A DNA stretch of 64,000 nt from positions 434,001 to 498,000 of the forward strand of contig JACJYD010000002.1 in NCBI GenBank assembly GCA_020636275.1, in the 5' to 3' direction. The stretch comes from Lewinellaceae bacterium. Lineage in GTDB: Bacteria > Bacteroidota > Bacteroidia > Chitinophagales > Saprospiraceae. The stretch's first letter is position 1, and every line of letters starts with the position of its first letter. The notes below the pieces were generated by a model, which worked only from the letters and a program-made list of their open reading frames with translations, ran no database searches and had not been told where the DNA came from. Of this stretch, positions 16,783 through 26,900 are shown in pieces. The translations under genes and the position numbers were made by a program.

Positions 16783-18684
16783 GTGGAACATCCACTCGCT
16801 ATTCTCAAAAAATACTGGGATTTCGATTCCTTTCGCCCTTTACAGGGGCCGATCATTGAATCGGTCCTCGATGGCAAGGATACCCTGGCGCTGCTGCCGA
16901 CCGGGGGCGGGAAGTCCTTGTGCTATCAGGTGCCGGCTCTTTGTCTGCCCGGCGTCGCCCTGGTGATCTCCCCCCTCATCGCCCTGATGAAGGACCAGGT
17001 GGAACAATTGAAAAAAAGAAAGATCCCTGCCGCCGCCATCTATTCCGGGATGCCCTATGCCGAGATCGACCGGGTGCTGGACAATGCCGTCTATGGCGAC
17101 CTGAAACTCCTCTACCTCTCCCCCGAACGCCTGACCACCGATCTGGCCCTGGAGCGGATCCGCCGCATGCAGGTCAGCCTCCTGGCCGTCGATGAAGCGC
17201 ATTGCATCTCCCAATGGGGGTACGACTTCCGGCCCGCTTACCTCAACATCGGCGCGGTGCGCGAACTCATCCCCAAAACCCCCGTTCTGGCCCTGACGGC
17301 AACCGCCATTCCCGAAGTAGTGACCGATATTCAGGAAAAACTACAGTTCCCGGAGACCAACGTTTTCCAAAAGAGCTTTGCCCGGCCCAACCTGTCGTAT
17401 ATCGTTCGAAAAGAGGAAAATAAGATCGGCAAACTGGCCGATATGTTGAAAAAACAACCGGGTACGGCCATCGTTTATGTGCGCAACCGGCGCAAAACCC
17501 AGGAAGTGGCCCTGCAATTGCAACGCATGGGTTTTACGGCCAGTTTTTACCACGCCGGGTTGGAACACGATGAGCGGGCCAAACGGCAGGACGAATGGAT
17601 GCAGGGCACCGTCCACGCCATGGTTTGCACGAACGCCTTTGGTATGGGCATTGACAAACCCGATGTGCGCCTGGTCGTGCACCTGGACCTGCCCGATAGC
17701 CCGGAGGCATACTTCCAGGAAGCAGGTCGGGCCGGGCGGGATGAAAAACGCTCGTATGCCGTTCTGCTCTATGACGATTTCGATGTTCAACTCCTGGAAG
17801 AGAACTTCAGCCGGAGCTTTCCCGATCCAAAGGAGATCCGGCGGGTCTACCAGGCCCTGGGCAGTTACCTGCAACTGGCGGTCGGCTCCGGGGCAGGGGT
17901 GAGCTACAACTTCGACCTGGCCGCCTTTTCCAGGGCTTTCGAATTTAACCCCCGCGAAGCCCTGGCCGCCCTGAAGGTGCTCGAACAGGCCGGCTGGATT
18001 ACTTTGTCAGACGCCGTATACATTCCCGGGTCCTTTTTTATCCGGGTGACCCGCGAGGAGCTCTACGATTTTGAATTGAAGAACCCGGCCGTGGAGCGCA
18101 TCCTCAAAGCCATGCTGCGCACCTACACGGGAGCCTTTCAGCAATATGTATCGCTGCGGGAGGACCAACTGGCCCGTTTTTTACGGATGGAAAAGCAGGG
18201 GGTCGTAACGGCTCTGCAGGCGTTTCACCGGGCCGGCATTATCGATTACCGGCCGCCGCGCGATGCACCGCAACTCACTTTCCTGCTGGACCGCGTCGAT
18301 GCCCGGAACGTGCAGATCGACCGGCAATGGTACGATTTCAGAAAAAAACGGTCCCGGGAACGGATCGACCAGATGATCGCCTATGTCCGGGAACTCCACT
18401 GCCGCAGTCAGCAACTGGTCGGCTATTTCGGCGAAAAAGACGCCCCTCGGTGCGGCCATTGCGATGTCTGCCGCGAACACTACAAGTCCACTCCCTCCGG
18501 TCCCGGGTTCGATAAGCTCAAGGATCGCATCCGGGAATTGGTCCTTGCGCAGAAACTGGACGAAAAGGCGCTCGCCGGTTTTTTCCGCGGCCGCGACCAG
18601 GCCCGGATACCGGAGGTCCTGGCCTACCTGATGGATGAAGGCTGGTTGGCAGAGTCGGATGGCAAACTCGTCTGGAACGAATAG
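16783..18684 (+). CDS. recQ: RecQ-type ATP-dependent DNA helicase (GTG start)
   Basis: 633 aa. The start is GTG at 16783: an in-frame TAA lies just upstream (16777-16779), and the protein then opens with EHPLAILKKYWDFDSFRPLQ, the RecQ family start. Motifs: Walker A LLPTGGGKSLCYQ, DEAH box VDEAHCISQWGYDFRPAY, motif III ALTATAIPEV, motif VI QEAGRAGRDEKRS. The RecQ-Ct zinc-binding module (CGHCDVC) lies near residue 565, followed by a winged-helix region; there is no HRDC domain. It unwinds DNA in repair and recombination. The glycosyltransferase ATG begins 3 bp after the stop, so the two are co-transcribed although functionally unrelated. Confidence 0.95.
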   Translation: MEHPLAILKKYWDFDSFRPLQGPIIESVLDGKDTLALLPTGGGKSLCYQVPALCLPGVALVISPLIALMKDQVEQLKKRKIPAAAIYSGMPYAEIDRVLDNAVYGDLKLLYLSPERLTTDLALERIRRMQVSLLAVDEAHCISQWGYDFRPAYLNIGAVRELIPKTPVLALTATAIPEVVTDIQEKLQFPETNVFQKSFARPNLSYIVRKEENKIGKLADMLKKQPGTAIVYVRNRRKTQEVALQLQRMGFTASFYHAGLEHDERAKRQDEWMQGTVHAMVCTNAFGMGIDKPDVRLVVHLDLPDSPEAYFQEAGRAGRDEKRSYAVLLYDDFDVQLLEENFSRSFPDPKEIRRVYQALGSYLQLAVGSGAGVSYNFDLAAFSRAFEFNPREALAALKVLEQAGWITLSDAVYIPGSFFIRVTREELYDFELKNPAVERILKAMLRTYTGAFQQYVSLREDQLARFLRMEKQGVVTALQAFHRAGIIDYRPPRDAPQLTFLLDRVDARNVQIDRQWYDFRKKRSRERIDQMIAYVRELHCRSQQLVGYFGEKDAPRCGHCDVCREHYKSTPSGPGFDKLKDRIRELVLAQKLDEKALAGFFRGRDQARIPEVLAYLMDEGWLAESDGKLVWNE

Positions 18685-18687
18685 AAA

Positions 18688-19797
18688 ATGAAAAACAACG
18701 TGCCTAAGATCATCCTTTCCGTTACCAACGACCTGACCTATGACCAGCGGATGCAGCGCATCTGCGACAGCCTAATCGCTGCCGGCTATTCGGTGGAACT
18801 GGTCGGGCGGCGGCATAGCCGGTCGCGTCCCCTGGAGGAGCGGCCGTACGGACAGACCCGCCTTTCCTGCCGGTTTGAGAAAGGCAAGGCCTTTTATCTG
18901 GAATACAATATCCGTTTGTTGATCTACCTCCTTCGCTCCCGGTTCCAGCTCCTTTGCGCCGTCGACCTGGACACCATGGTTCCGGTGTGGCTCGCCGGAC
19001 GGCTGAAAGGAGCTGTCCTGGTCTACGATGCGCACGAATATTTTTCCGAAGTGCCGGAAGTGATCCGCCGGCCAGCCGTACGGCGGGTGTGGGAGTGGGT
19101 GGCCCGGCAATTCATCCCCCGGATGGACCGGTGTTATACCGTGGGCCCGGCCTTGGCGGAGATCTTTGAAAAACGGTATGGGAAGCCCTTTGCCGTGGTC
19201 CGGAACCTGCCCAGGCGCAAGGCTGCCCAAGTGCAGACCCATCCACCCTCGCGGCCCGTCTTTTTCTACCAGGGCGCCCTGAACGAAGGCCGGGGGCTGG
19301 AGGCGCTCATCGAGGTCATGCCGTCCTTTCCCCATGCCACCCTTTGGCTCGCCGGTGAAGGCGACCTGTCGCAGACCCTCCGCGACAAGGTCAAAAGATT
19401 GGGCCTGGAAAGCCAGGTACGCTTCCTGGGCTATGTCCGGCCCGCCGAGCTCCCCGGGCTCACCCGGCAGGCAACAATCGGGTTCAATTTATTGGAAAAC
19501 AAGGGCTTGAGTTATTATTACTCCCTGGCCAACAAGGCCTTCGACTATATCCAGGCCGGCATTCCGTCCGTACACATGGATTTTCCGGAATATCGAAGCT
19601 TGCAGGAGATCTACGGGGTGTTCCACCTCGTACCCGACCTGCAGCACGAAACCCTCAGGGCGGCCATCAAAAAACTGTTGGAAGACAAACCCTACGCCGA
19701 TGCCATCCGGGAAAATTGTCGGAAGGCATCGGCGGAGCTGGTTTGGGAGGAGGAAGAGAAACTGCTATTGGGCGTTTATTCCCACATTATTCCTTGA
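18688..19797 (+). CDS. GT4-type glycosyltransferase
   Basis: 369 aa, no signal peptide. GT-B fold: the N-terminal acceptor domain starts KIILSVTNDLTYDQRMQRIC, with VYDAHEYFSEVPEV typical of family 4 enzymes. The C-terminal nucleotide-sugar domain has FFYQGALNEGRGLEALIEVM, LWLAGEGD, VRFLGYV and FDYIQAGIPSV, where the usual EAMA/E-x7-E motif is divergent. It probably transfers a sugar to a lipid or polysaccharide precursor at the inner membrane face, but donor and acceptor are unknown. It lies 3 bp after recQ and overlaps the convergent caspase gene by 11 bp at the 3' ends. Confidence 0.85.
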   Translation: MKNNVPKIILSVTNDLTYDQRMQRICDSLIAAGYSVELVGRRHSRSRPLEERPYGQTRLSCRFEKGKAFYLEYNIRLLIYLLRSRFQLLCAVDLDTMVPVWLAGRLKGAVLVYDAHEYFSEVPEVIRRPAVRRVWEWVARQFIPRMDRCYTVGPALAEIFEKRYGKPFAVVRNLPRRKAAQVQTHPPSRPVFFYQGALNEGRGLEALIEVMPSFPHATLWLAGEGDLSQTLRDKVKRLGLESQVRFLGYVRPAELPGLTRQATIGFNLLENKGLSYYYSLANKAFDYIQAGIPSVHMDFPEYRSLQEIYGVFHLVPDLQHETLRAAIKKLLEDKPYADAIRENCRKASAELVWEEEEKLLLGVYSHIIP

Positions 19798-22099
19798 CCT
19801 GATCGGGGAAGTATTTTTTCATCAACTCCATCCATTTCTCCGTTTGCTCCCGAAGCGGGGCAAAATCGGGATCGGCATTGAAATAATCATAATCGCCGTT
19901 GCCAAATTGGAGGTTTTTGTCCAGGTATTCAAATGCCTCTGCCAGGCGATTTTGATGACTCCGCAAAGCCGCCAACATGTAGTAGGCATCCTCATAGGTT
20001 GGTTCCAGTTGCAGCACTTTAGTAAAGCACGAGTCCGCTTCCTCATATCTGTCTGTATGGAAATACACCAAACCAAGGTAGTAAAGCGGATTCGTATAGG
20101 AGGGATCGAGCTGTGTGGCTCTAAAAAGCCGGGCTTCCGCCAGGTCGTACTTCCCTGTATTGTAATAGGCTCTCCCCAGATTGGAATAACTCCTGACGGC
20201 GGTTGGGTCTATTTCGATGGCTTTTTCGTATTGTTCCGCGGCTTCCTCATACTGCTCATTTTTACCATAACAAATACCCAGGTTATTGTAATAATAACCC
20301 ACCGTGGGATCGAGTTGAATGGCTTTTTGATAATAGGATATTGCTTCCTCATCCCGGCTGGTATGCCGGAGAACATTCGCCAGTGCATTGTACGCGAAGG
20401 CGTAGGATGGATCGAGCTCGATTATTTTCCTACAATATTTCTCGGCCTCCCGGTAATTTCTCAGGTAGTAGTAATAAGATCCCCAATTATTCAGGACTAC
20501 AATTGATCCGGAATCCAACTGATTTGCATATTGCAAATAAGGCAGTGCGCGATCCGGTTGCCCGGATTTTTCACACAGCATATAGGCCATGCTGGTATTC
20601 GGAAGTATCCAGGAGGGTTGCAACGCTTTGGCTCTGTTGGCATAATATTCCGCTGAATCGGGGTTTAATAAATTAAATCCAAAAACCAGACTCATCTGCC
20701 AATAGACCTGAGGAAGCTCTTCCTGCCATTGAAGCGCCTGCCGGAAATGGCTCAAAGCTTCCTCTCCCAGCTCCTTGTCCGGGTTATTATTGGAGAGGGC
20801 CAATAGGTAACCATCGAAAAAATGGACCCTGGCCTGCAGATCCCTGTACATGTAATGGTCTTTACCCAGTAGTTCTGCCGCCCGGCTGAGGTAGCGGGGA
20901 TAAGGCTGGTATTTTTCGGTTTTGTTTTTCTTGGAAAGCGCCACTTCTGCCAAATCCACTTTCATTAGCTTGTTCATGACCTGCTGGGCATCATCCTGCA
21001 AGGCGGCAGCATAATTTCGACGCATGACACCGTGAAGCGGGGCGAGGGCCTCTACCTGTATCAATTCTTTGTAGTAATCGTCGGCACATTGGCCGGCGGG
21101 CGATAAAAAGCGCTTTTCGGCGACCGCTTTTTTGAAGGCCTGGTAGGTTTGAAGAATGCTCGAGTCCACCTTTGACAACAGATCATCCTCCAGGCCCCGG
21201 CTATCGATGGCGGCAAAAGCCACGGTTTGTTCGCTGTCGTTTTTTTTCAGATCCGCCAAAATAGCTTCGTTCACCGTGGCCAATGGTTCTGTTTTGTTAC
21301 CTAACAGCATGGGAACCTGGCTTTGCGGCGCCGCCTCCGTGGTCACCCGGTCTTCCAGGTACCGGTCCATTTCCCCAACCGTAATAATGTCGTCGGCGTT
21401 GCGATCCGCCAGGCCATACAACCCGTTAACGAGATGGTAACTGAAACAGCCCCGTCCGCCGCCCCATTGCTCCCCCTCGAGGGAGTATTCATTGGGCTGG
21501 CAAGACAGCATTTTTACCTCGTTGGCATATTGCCGGGCGAGGTTGGAGGATGTGAGCTGGGCGCCCCCGATCTGGCTGCCGGATAGCTTTCCGGCATGGC
21601 AGGCGTCGGTAATGACGATGACCTTCGCCTGGTTTTGCGTGGAAAGTGTGGTGACGATTTCCTGCAGGAACGCGAGCGAGTAGGTCCCCCCACCCATGTA
21701 TACCCTCGGAGGCGCATCCCAGCAAAGCAGGAAACCCGGCTGGGAGATGGTCTTCCGCTCCACGTCGCCGTGACCGGAGAAGTAAATGATAACTTTGTCG
21801 TCTTTCTTCGATTGTTCCAAAAGCCAGTCGAGCGCTGCGGCCACCTGTCCGGTAGTTGCTTGCTCATTGGTCAGCAATTTCAGATGATCCGCATCCAGAC
21901 TGCCTCCGGCGGGTGAACGCAAGAAATTGGCAAAGGCCTCGGCGTCCCGGTCGGCGTACCGCAAGTCGGGGATGGCGGAGTCCTGATAGTTGGAGATGCC
22001 GATGACCACGGCGTAGGTGCTTCCGGAAGCCTGGATCAGGGTTTGAGCGTAAGCGGCTAGACTTCCCAGGAAAAAAACGGGGAGCAGCAGGTTCTTCAT
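19787..22099 (-). CDS. Exported caspase (peptidase C14) fused to TPR repeats
   Basis: 770 aa from the ATG at 22099, which gives a signal peptide (MKNLLLPVFFLGSLAAYAQ); a longer frame from 22159 adds a non-signal leader. Residues 25-270 are a p20-like caspase domain with the catalytic dyad visible: His110 in YFSGHGD and Cys167 in ITDACHAG. A middle region of about 150 residues is followed by at least seven TPR units (e.g. AFAYNALANVLRHTSRDEEA, GYYYNNLGICYGKNEQYEEA, TAVRSYSNLGRAYYNTGKYD). Such orthocaspase-like proteins cleave after basic residues in studied cases, but here the exported location suggests an envelope role. No partner NLR/STAND or effector gene is next to it. Confidence 0.92.
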   Translation of the reverse strand: MKNLLLPVFFLGSLAAYAQTLIQASGSTYAVVIGISNYQDSAIPDLRYADRDAEAFANFLRSPAGGSLDADHLKLLTNEQATTGQVAAALDWLLEQSKKDDKVIIYFSGHGDVERKTISQPGFLLCWDAPPRVYMGGGTYSLAFLQEIVTTLSTQNQAKVIVITDACHAGKLSGSQIGGAQLTSSNLARQYANEVKMLSCQPNEYSLEGEQWGGGRGCFSYHLVNGLYGLADRNADDIITVGEMDRYLEDRVTTEAAPQSQVPMLLGNKTEPLATVNEAILADLKKNDSEQTVAFAAIDSRGLEDDLLSKVDSSILQTYQAFKKAVAEKRFLSPAGQCADDYYKELIQVEALAPLHGVMRRNYAAALQDDAQQVMNKLMKVDLAEVALSKKNKTEKYQPYPRYLSRAAELLGKDHYMYRDLQARVHFFDGYLLALSNNNPDKELGEEALSHFRQALQWQEELPQVYWQMSLVFGFNLLNPDSAEYYANRAKALQPSWILPNTSMAYMLCEKSGQPDRALPYLQYANQLDSGSIVVLNNWGSYYYYLRNYREAEKYCRKIIELDPSYAFAYNALANVLRHTSRDEEAISYYQKAIQLDPTVGYYYNNLGICYGKNEQYEEAAEQYEKAIEIDPTAVRSYSNLGRAYYNTGKYDLAEARLFRATQLDPSYTNPLYYLGLVYFHTDRYEEADSCFTKVLQLEPTYEDAYYMLAALRSHQNRLAEAFEYLDKNLQFGNGDYDYFNADPDFAPLREQTEKWMELMKKYFPDQVKE

Positions 22100-22150
22100 A
22101 GGGGGATTTGAATAAATGATGTGGTGTTTGAGGTTAAAAAAAGGAGTTTT

Positions 22151-22197
22151 AATGAACAAAGGAGGGGCAACCGTCGGCTGTCCCTCCTTTGTTCATT
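22151..22197 (-). terminator. Long hairpin after the beta-barrel gene
   Basis: A perfect 16-bp stem AATGAACAAAGGAGGG / CCCTCCTTTGTTCATT with a 15-nt loop lies 16 bp after the stop of the beta-barrel gene and 52 bp before the caspase ATG, on the same strand. It likely separates the two transcripts. Confidence 0.7.
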
Positions 22198-22212
22198 GGA
22201 GATTCAGTAAAA

Positions 22213-23853
22213 CTAAAACCGGGCCGATACCCCCGCCAGGGCATTGATCCCATACGTGGGATAATACAACCAGCGTTGGCGTTGGTTGTCGGCCAGGTTG
22301 TTGACCTTTAGGAAGGCCCCGATATTCTTGGTGAAAAAATACTCGGCCCCCAGGCTGACGTCGAACAAGGCATTGAGGTTGTCGGCCTTGCCTTCCTGGT
22401 TGAGATAGGGCACCCCGTTTTCCAAAAACACTTCGCCTCGCACTACGAGCTTGTCTTCCAGCGTGGTGTACTGCACCGCGCCGTTGATGCTCAGCGCGGG
22501 GAGATACCAGGCTTTTTCCTGCTGGGTAGTCGTATAGATATTCTGGTTAACCGTTCCCATGATGCGGAGCCCCTCGATCAGATTGACGATCAGGCTTCCG
22601 TTGATGTTGATGATACTCACCGTATCGTAGAGCACATCGAAACGGCGGTGAGCGGGGATCAATGGGTTCTCCTGCAGTTGGAAAAGGGCAAGGTCGCGGG
22701 TCCGCTTATACCCGACCTGGCCGGAATATTCAAAGATGGAGACATTGCCCTTTACGCCGCCGAAGAAGTGCATGACGCGGGTGTTGCGCAGGTCGGGGCG
22801 GGAAACGAGGAATGGGTTGTAAGTGGTCAGACTTTGGAACGTGTTTTTCTGCAAGGTCCCTTCCGCGCCGGCAAAGGCGGCTAATTGACTGCCCAAAATG
22901 TTGAGGGTAAAGAGCGCGTCCGGGAAGTAATCGAACTTGTCGTTGTGACTGGTGATATTAACCCCGAGCTTGAGGCTGAATGCATCGGCATGAAAAGTAA
23001 AGGCCGGGATCAGATAGAAGTTGTGCAATTTCTTGCTGATCGTATCCTCGAAAAAGGTGAAGTCGGTGCGCAGGAGCACGTCGAGAGAGTGTTTTTCGGC
23101 AAACCATTTCGTACCCTCGATCTTCAGATCGAAGCCTTTTTCTTTGGAGGCGTAGGAGTCGTTGAGAAAATAGGCGTCGAGATGGGCCTTGTAGTTGAAA
23201 TCCGCTACCGTGCGCTCCCCGTTGAAGATCCCCCCATGGAGACGGATCGTGGAAAACCGCTGATGAACGTCGTCGGCGGGTATCATGATCGTGTCGCTGA
23301 AGTTGGGATCGAGATTATACCCGTAAAAGAAAACGTTTTTCTGGTCGTATCCCAGTCCGGCATTGACGGCAAAGCCCTGATCGAAGTAGTACGTTCCCTC
23401 CAAACCCGCATCCGTGTTGGAGAACCGCTGGTTTTCCAGTTTCTTGTAAGAAGCGGAATGGTGGTTGATGTGGATGCCCAGGTCCATTTTGTCCTCAAAC
23501 AGGTAGCGGAAAGAACCATTTCCGTAAAGGGAATTCGGAAAACCACCTCCGGCGCGGATGATCCCGTGGTAGGAGTCGGCCATTTTCTCCCGGCGCATCC
23601 CGTAAGGGCGTATGCTGGGGGGCGGATAATCGATATTCAACTCCCTGTAGGGGAGCCGGTAAACCTGCTCCGAACGGACAGTATCGGGTGCGGGCAGGGT
23701 CGGATCGACGTTGATCCGTTCGGCATCCAGCAGCTGGGCCTCGAAGTTTTTCAGGACGGTCACATTCTCAGACGGCAGGGTTTGTGCCTGAACAGCCGGG
23801 GGCAGGAGCAAGGCCAGCGCCAGGACCATCCAGCAGGCAAAGAAGGTCTTCAT
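22213..23853 (-). CDS. Outer-membrane beta-barrel protein (TonB-receptor-like barrel, no plug)
   Basis: 546 aa from ATG 23853, which yields a signal peptide (MKTFFACWMVLALALLLPPAVQAQ); a TTG frame extension to 23916 is less likely. After a ~90-residue periplasmic leader the protein is a string of amphipathic strands (DLGIHINHHSASY, AVNAGLGYDQKNVFFYGYN, GQVGYKRTRDLALFQ), ending in GAFLKVNNLADNQRQRWLYYPTYG and a C-terminal aromatic (ARF), typical of TonB-receptor-type barrels. No plug domain is seen. Its start is 60 bp from the stop of the giant TPR gene, so the two probably form a unit in which the TPR protein assists or associates with the barrel. Confidence 0.8.
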   Translation of the reverse strand: MKTFFACWMVLALALLLPPAVQAQTLPSENVTVLKNFEAQLLDAERINVDPTLPAPDTVRSEQVYRLPYRELNIDYPPPSIRPYGMRREKMADSYHGIIRAGGGFPNSLYGNGSFRYLFEDKMDLGIHINHHSASYKKLENQRFSNTDAGLEGTYYFDQGFAVNAGLGYDQKNVFFYGYNLDPNFSDTIMIPADDVHQRFSTIRLHGGIFNGERTVADFNYKAHLDAYFLNDSYASKEKGFDLKIEGTKWFAEKHSLDVLLRTDFTFFEDTISKKLHNFYLIPAFTFHADAFSLKLGVNITSHNDKFDYFPDALFTLNILGSQLAAFAGAEGTLQKNTFQSLTTYNPFLVSRPDLRNTRVMHFFGGVKGNVSIFEYSGQVGYKRTRDLALFQLQENPLIPAHRRFDVLYDTVSIININGSLIVNLIEGLRIMGTVNQNIYTTTQQEKAWYLPALSINGAVQYTTLEDKLVVRGEVFLENGVPYLNQEGKADNLNALFDVSLGAEYFFTKNIGAFLKVNNLADNQRQRWLYYPTYGINALAGVSARF

Positions 23854-23912
23854 CGCGACGGGATTTATGGAAGGGGCGATCATGAATTTATGGTGCTTGA
23901 ACATGCTGGTTT

Positions 23913-26900
23913 TCAATTTTGGTCGTCAATAAAAGGTTGTTCGGTCGGCTGGGTAAGGCGGCTTCCGGCTTTGGCGGCATTGTTGTATTGATCCAGTTTG
24001 GCCTGTGCCTCATTGATGATGGACTGGTCGCCCTGGTAGTTCTCAATAAGCGATTCGAGTACCGCGCGGGCATTGAACAGGTTGCCCTGGTCGGCATAGA
24101 TGTCGGAAAGGAGCAGGAAACTCTTGGCCACCCAGAAAGGAAAGGCCGAATTCTCCTGGATGGCTTGTTCGGTTTTCTGTTCGGCCGTCCCGAGGTCGCG
24201 CTGCTGGTAGTAGATATTGGCGATGAGGTAACGCGATTCGGCAGCTTCTTCCTGGTTGTTGAAGCGGACCACCTGGTTGAAGGCGTTCAGGGCGGAGCTG
24301 TAGTCGTGGTTGTCGAATGCCAGTTTGCCGAGGTAGAAATTGGCGCGCGACTTTTGTTCCAGCGTAGCAGTGGGGTTATTGTTGATCTTGTTGGCCATGG
24401 CCAGCACGGCCTGGTAATTTTTGATCCGGTAAGCGCTTTGCATGGCGCCGAGTTGAGCTTCGAAACGGGTTTCGTCGGTAGAGGAAGCCGATTCGAGTTG
24501 CGTATAGTACGAGTAGGCTTTCTCGAAATTGAGCGCGTAGTTGTAGCTGATCGCCGCGGCCAGACCCAACGCTTTGGAGTAGTACTTGCTGGGGCCTCTT
24601 CCGATGACGTATTCAAAATCTGAGAGTGCCTGTGGGTATTGTTTGAGCTCGAAATTGGATTCTCCCCGGTGTTGATAGGCTTGCAGCAGGTATTGCCCGT
24701 TGGGATATTTCTTGATGTAATCGGTGTAGGCGCCGGTGGCCCGTTCGAAATTGCCGATCTCGTATTGCGATTCAGCGGCCTTGAAGTTGAGGGCTTCCTT
24801 GCCGGTGTTGTCGAGGCCGTAGCCGGGGATCGTCTCCAGGAAGCGGGCATAGCTGTCGGGATCGCCCAGGTTCTCGACGTAGATCTCTTCCAGGGCGGCG
24901 ATGGCATCCTTGGCCTCATCGGGTTCGGGATTATTGGAAAATACCTGCTTGTAGTATTCGATGGCCGTCTGGAGGTTGCCCTGGTTGAAACTGATCAATC
25001 CGAGGCGCAGCAGGGCCGGCACGATGAGATCGGACTGGGTTTTGTAGTCTGCAACCAATTGCCGCAGCGGCGCAATGGCCTTGGTCAGCTGGCCGATCTC
25101 CTGATAGGTGACCCCCAGGGCGAACAAAGCGTCGTCGGCATAGGAAGAGGTGGGGTAGTCGCGGACGATATTTTCCAGGGAAATGATCTTGTCGGTGGTT
25201 TGCCCCTTGAGCCCTTCGATGATGGCTTTTTGGTAGTAGGCATACACATACCCCGAGTACCTATTGTTGATGGCTTCGGTGTAATAGGTCAGCGCCTCCT
25301 TGTACTGGTTGCGCTTGAAGTGGCAGTCGCCAGCCCGCAGGGTGGCATCGCCCAGCACTTGTTGCTTGATATAGTTGCTCCGGATGAAAGGCTTGTTGCG
25401 ATTGATGGAAGCCGCCGTTTCCTTGAAGTAGTTCAGGGCGGAGGCGTAATTGCCTTGCTTGAGGTAATTGTAGCCCTGGGTATAGTTGGCTGTGTAGACG
25501 GACGATTCCTCGGGCAGGTCCTTCAGGCTTTTGGAAAGCGTGAGGAACTGGTTCATCAGGGGAATGCTCTCGTCGTATTTTTTCTTCCGGTGGGCAATGT
25601 CGCCCTGCCAGAATGCACTCGCAGCGCGGAGGGTGGGATTGACGGGGTCGATGTCTGCTTGTTTGAAATACAGGAGGGCCTGATCGTAGTTGCCTTCCAT
25701 GTGCAATTGGATGCCCCGGTAAAAATTGACCTGCTGGCGGACTTCCCGCATCTTGGGCGTGGGGTTGGGTATCCGGCGGATGATGGCCAGGGCGCGCTCA
25801 TAGTCGCGGGTTTTCAGGAAGATCTCACTCATCAGGCTTTGGGCATCGCTGTAATAGGTTGAGGTGGGCCCGATCTCCTGGAGGGCGGCGATGGCATCGT
25901 TGTCGTATCCCAGCTCGTAGGAGAGCTTGCCGTAGTTGAAGGCCGCGTCTTCCTTTACTTCGGCATCGAAATTCATGCGGCTGGCCCGTCCGAACGCATT
26001 CCGGGCCGAGGTCTTGTCGTTTAGACGCAGGTAGCAGTCGGCCAGGTAGTACATGGCATACTGGCCCAATTTGGAGTCCACGCTGACCAGTTGTTCCAGG
26101 TTGCGGGCCGCTTTTTCATAGGCGCCGGTCTTGTGCTGGGCAATGCCCAGTTGGTAGAACTGCTCGGCCTGGAGGGAACTGGATTGGTCGGCGTAGTATT
26201 CCAGGTAGTAAACGGCCTCCCCATATTTCCCCATTTCAAAATAGGCCTGGCCGATCACCTGGGCCAGTTCCTCCCGTTTCCGGGTCTGGGGATCCTTGAA
26301 CTTGGGCTCGGCATACGTGATCAGTTGGTCGTATTGGCCCTGCAGGAAATAGATCTGGGCCACGTAATTCGGAATGACATCCCGGTAGAGCTTGTATTTT
26401 TCGGCGATTCGGAAGGCGCGGATCGCCTCGTCGAAATTGCCCAGGTAAAATTCGCACAAGCCGTAGTAGTAGTTGGTCGGGTAGTAATATTCCTTGCTCT
26501 CCAGATTTTTGATCTGGATAAACTGGCCTTTGGCCTGGCTGAATTTTTTCTGCACGAAATAGGCATAACCCGTCTTGAACCGCACCTCGGCCCGCTGCTC
26601 CCCGGTGAGCTGATAGGTGGGGATCTGCAGGAAAAAATCAATAGCCTGGTCGTACTTCCGGGCATTGTAGTAGTAGTTTGCCACCTCGATCAAAGCCTGG
26701 TTGGAAATGGGATCGGGGGCATAGTTGCGGATGAAGTCCAGGATCAACTTTTCCCCGTCGGGCAAGTCTTGCCGGACAGCGGAAATGGCATAACCCAGTT
26801 CGGATTTGGTGCGGAGCATCTCCAGGTCGGGGGCGTTGGCCGGACGCAGAAGGTTGAGCGCGTTCGCATACTCATCCTGCGCCTGGCCGTAAAGGCCTTT

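Noticed and set aside
23854..23916. TTG start for the beta-barrel gene overlapping the TPR stop
   Set aside because: The ATG at 23853 gives a clean signal peptide; the extension adds a charged leader that would hide it.
24639..25862. 407-codon plus-strand frame opposite the giant TPR gene
   Set aside because: Low-complexity Gly/Val-rich translation with no signal or motif; the TPR periodicity is on the other strand.
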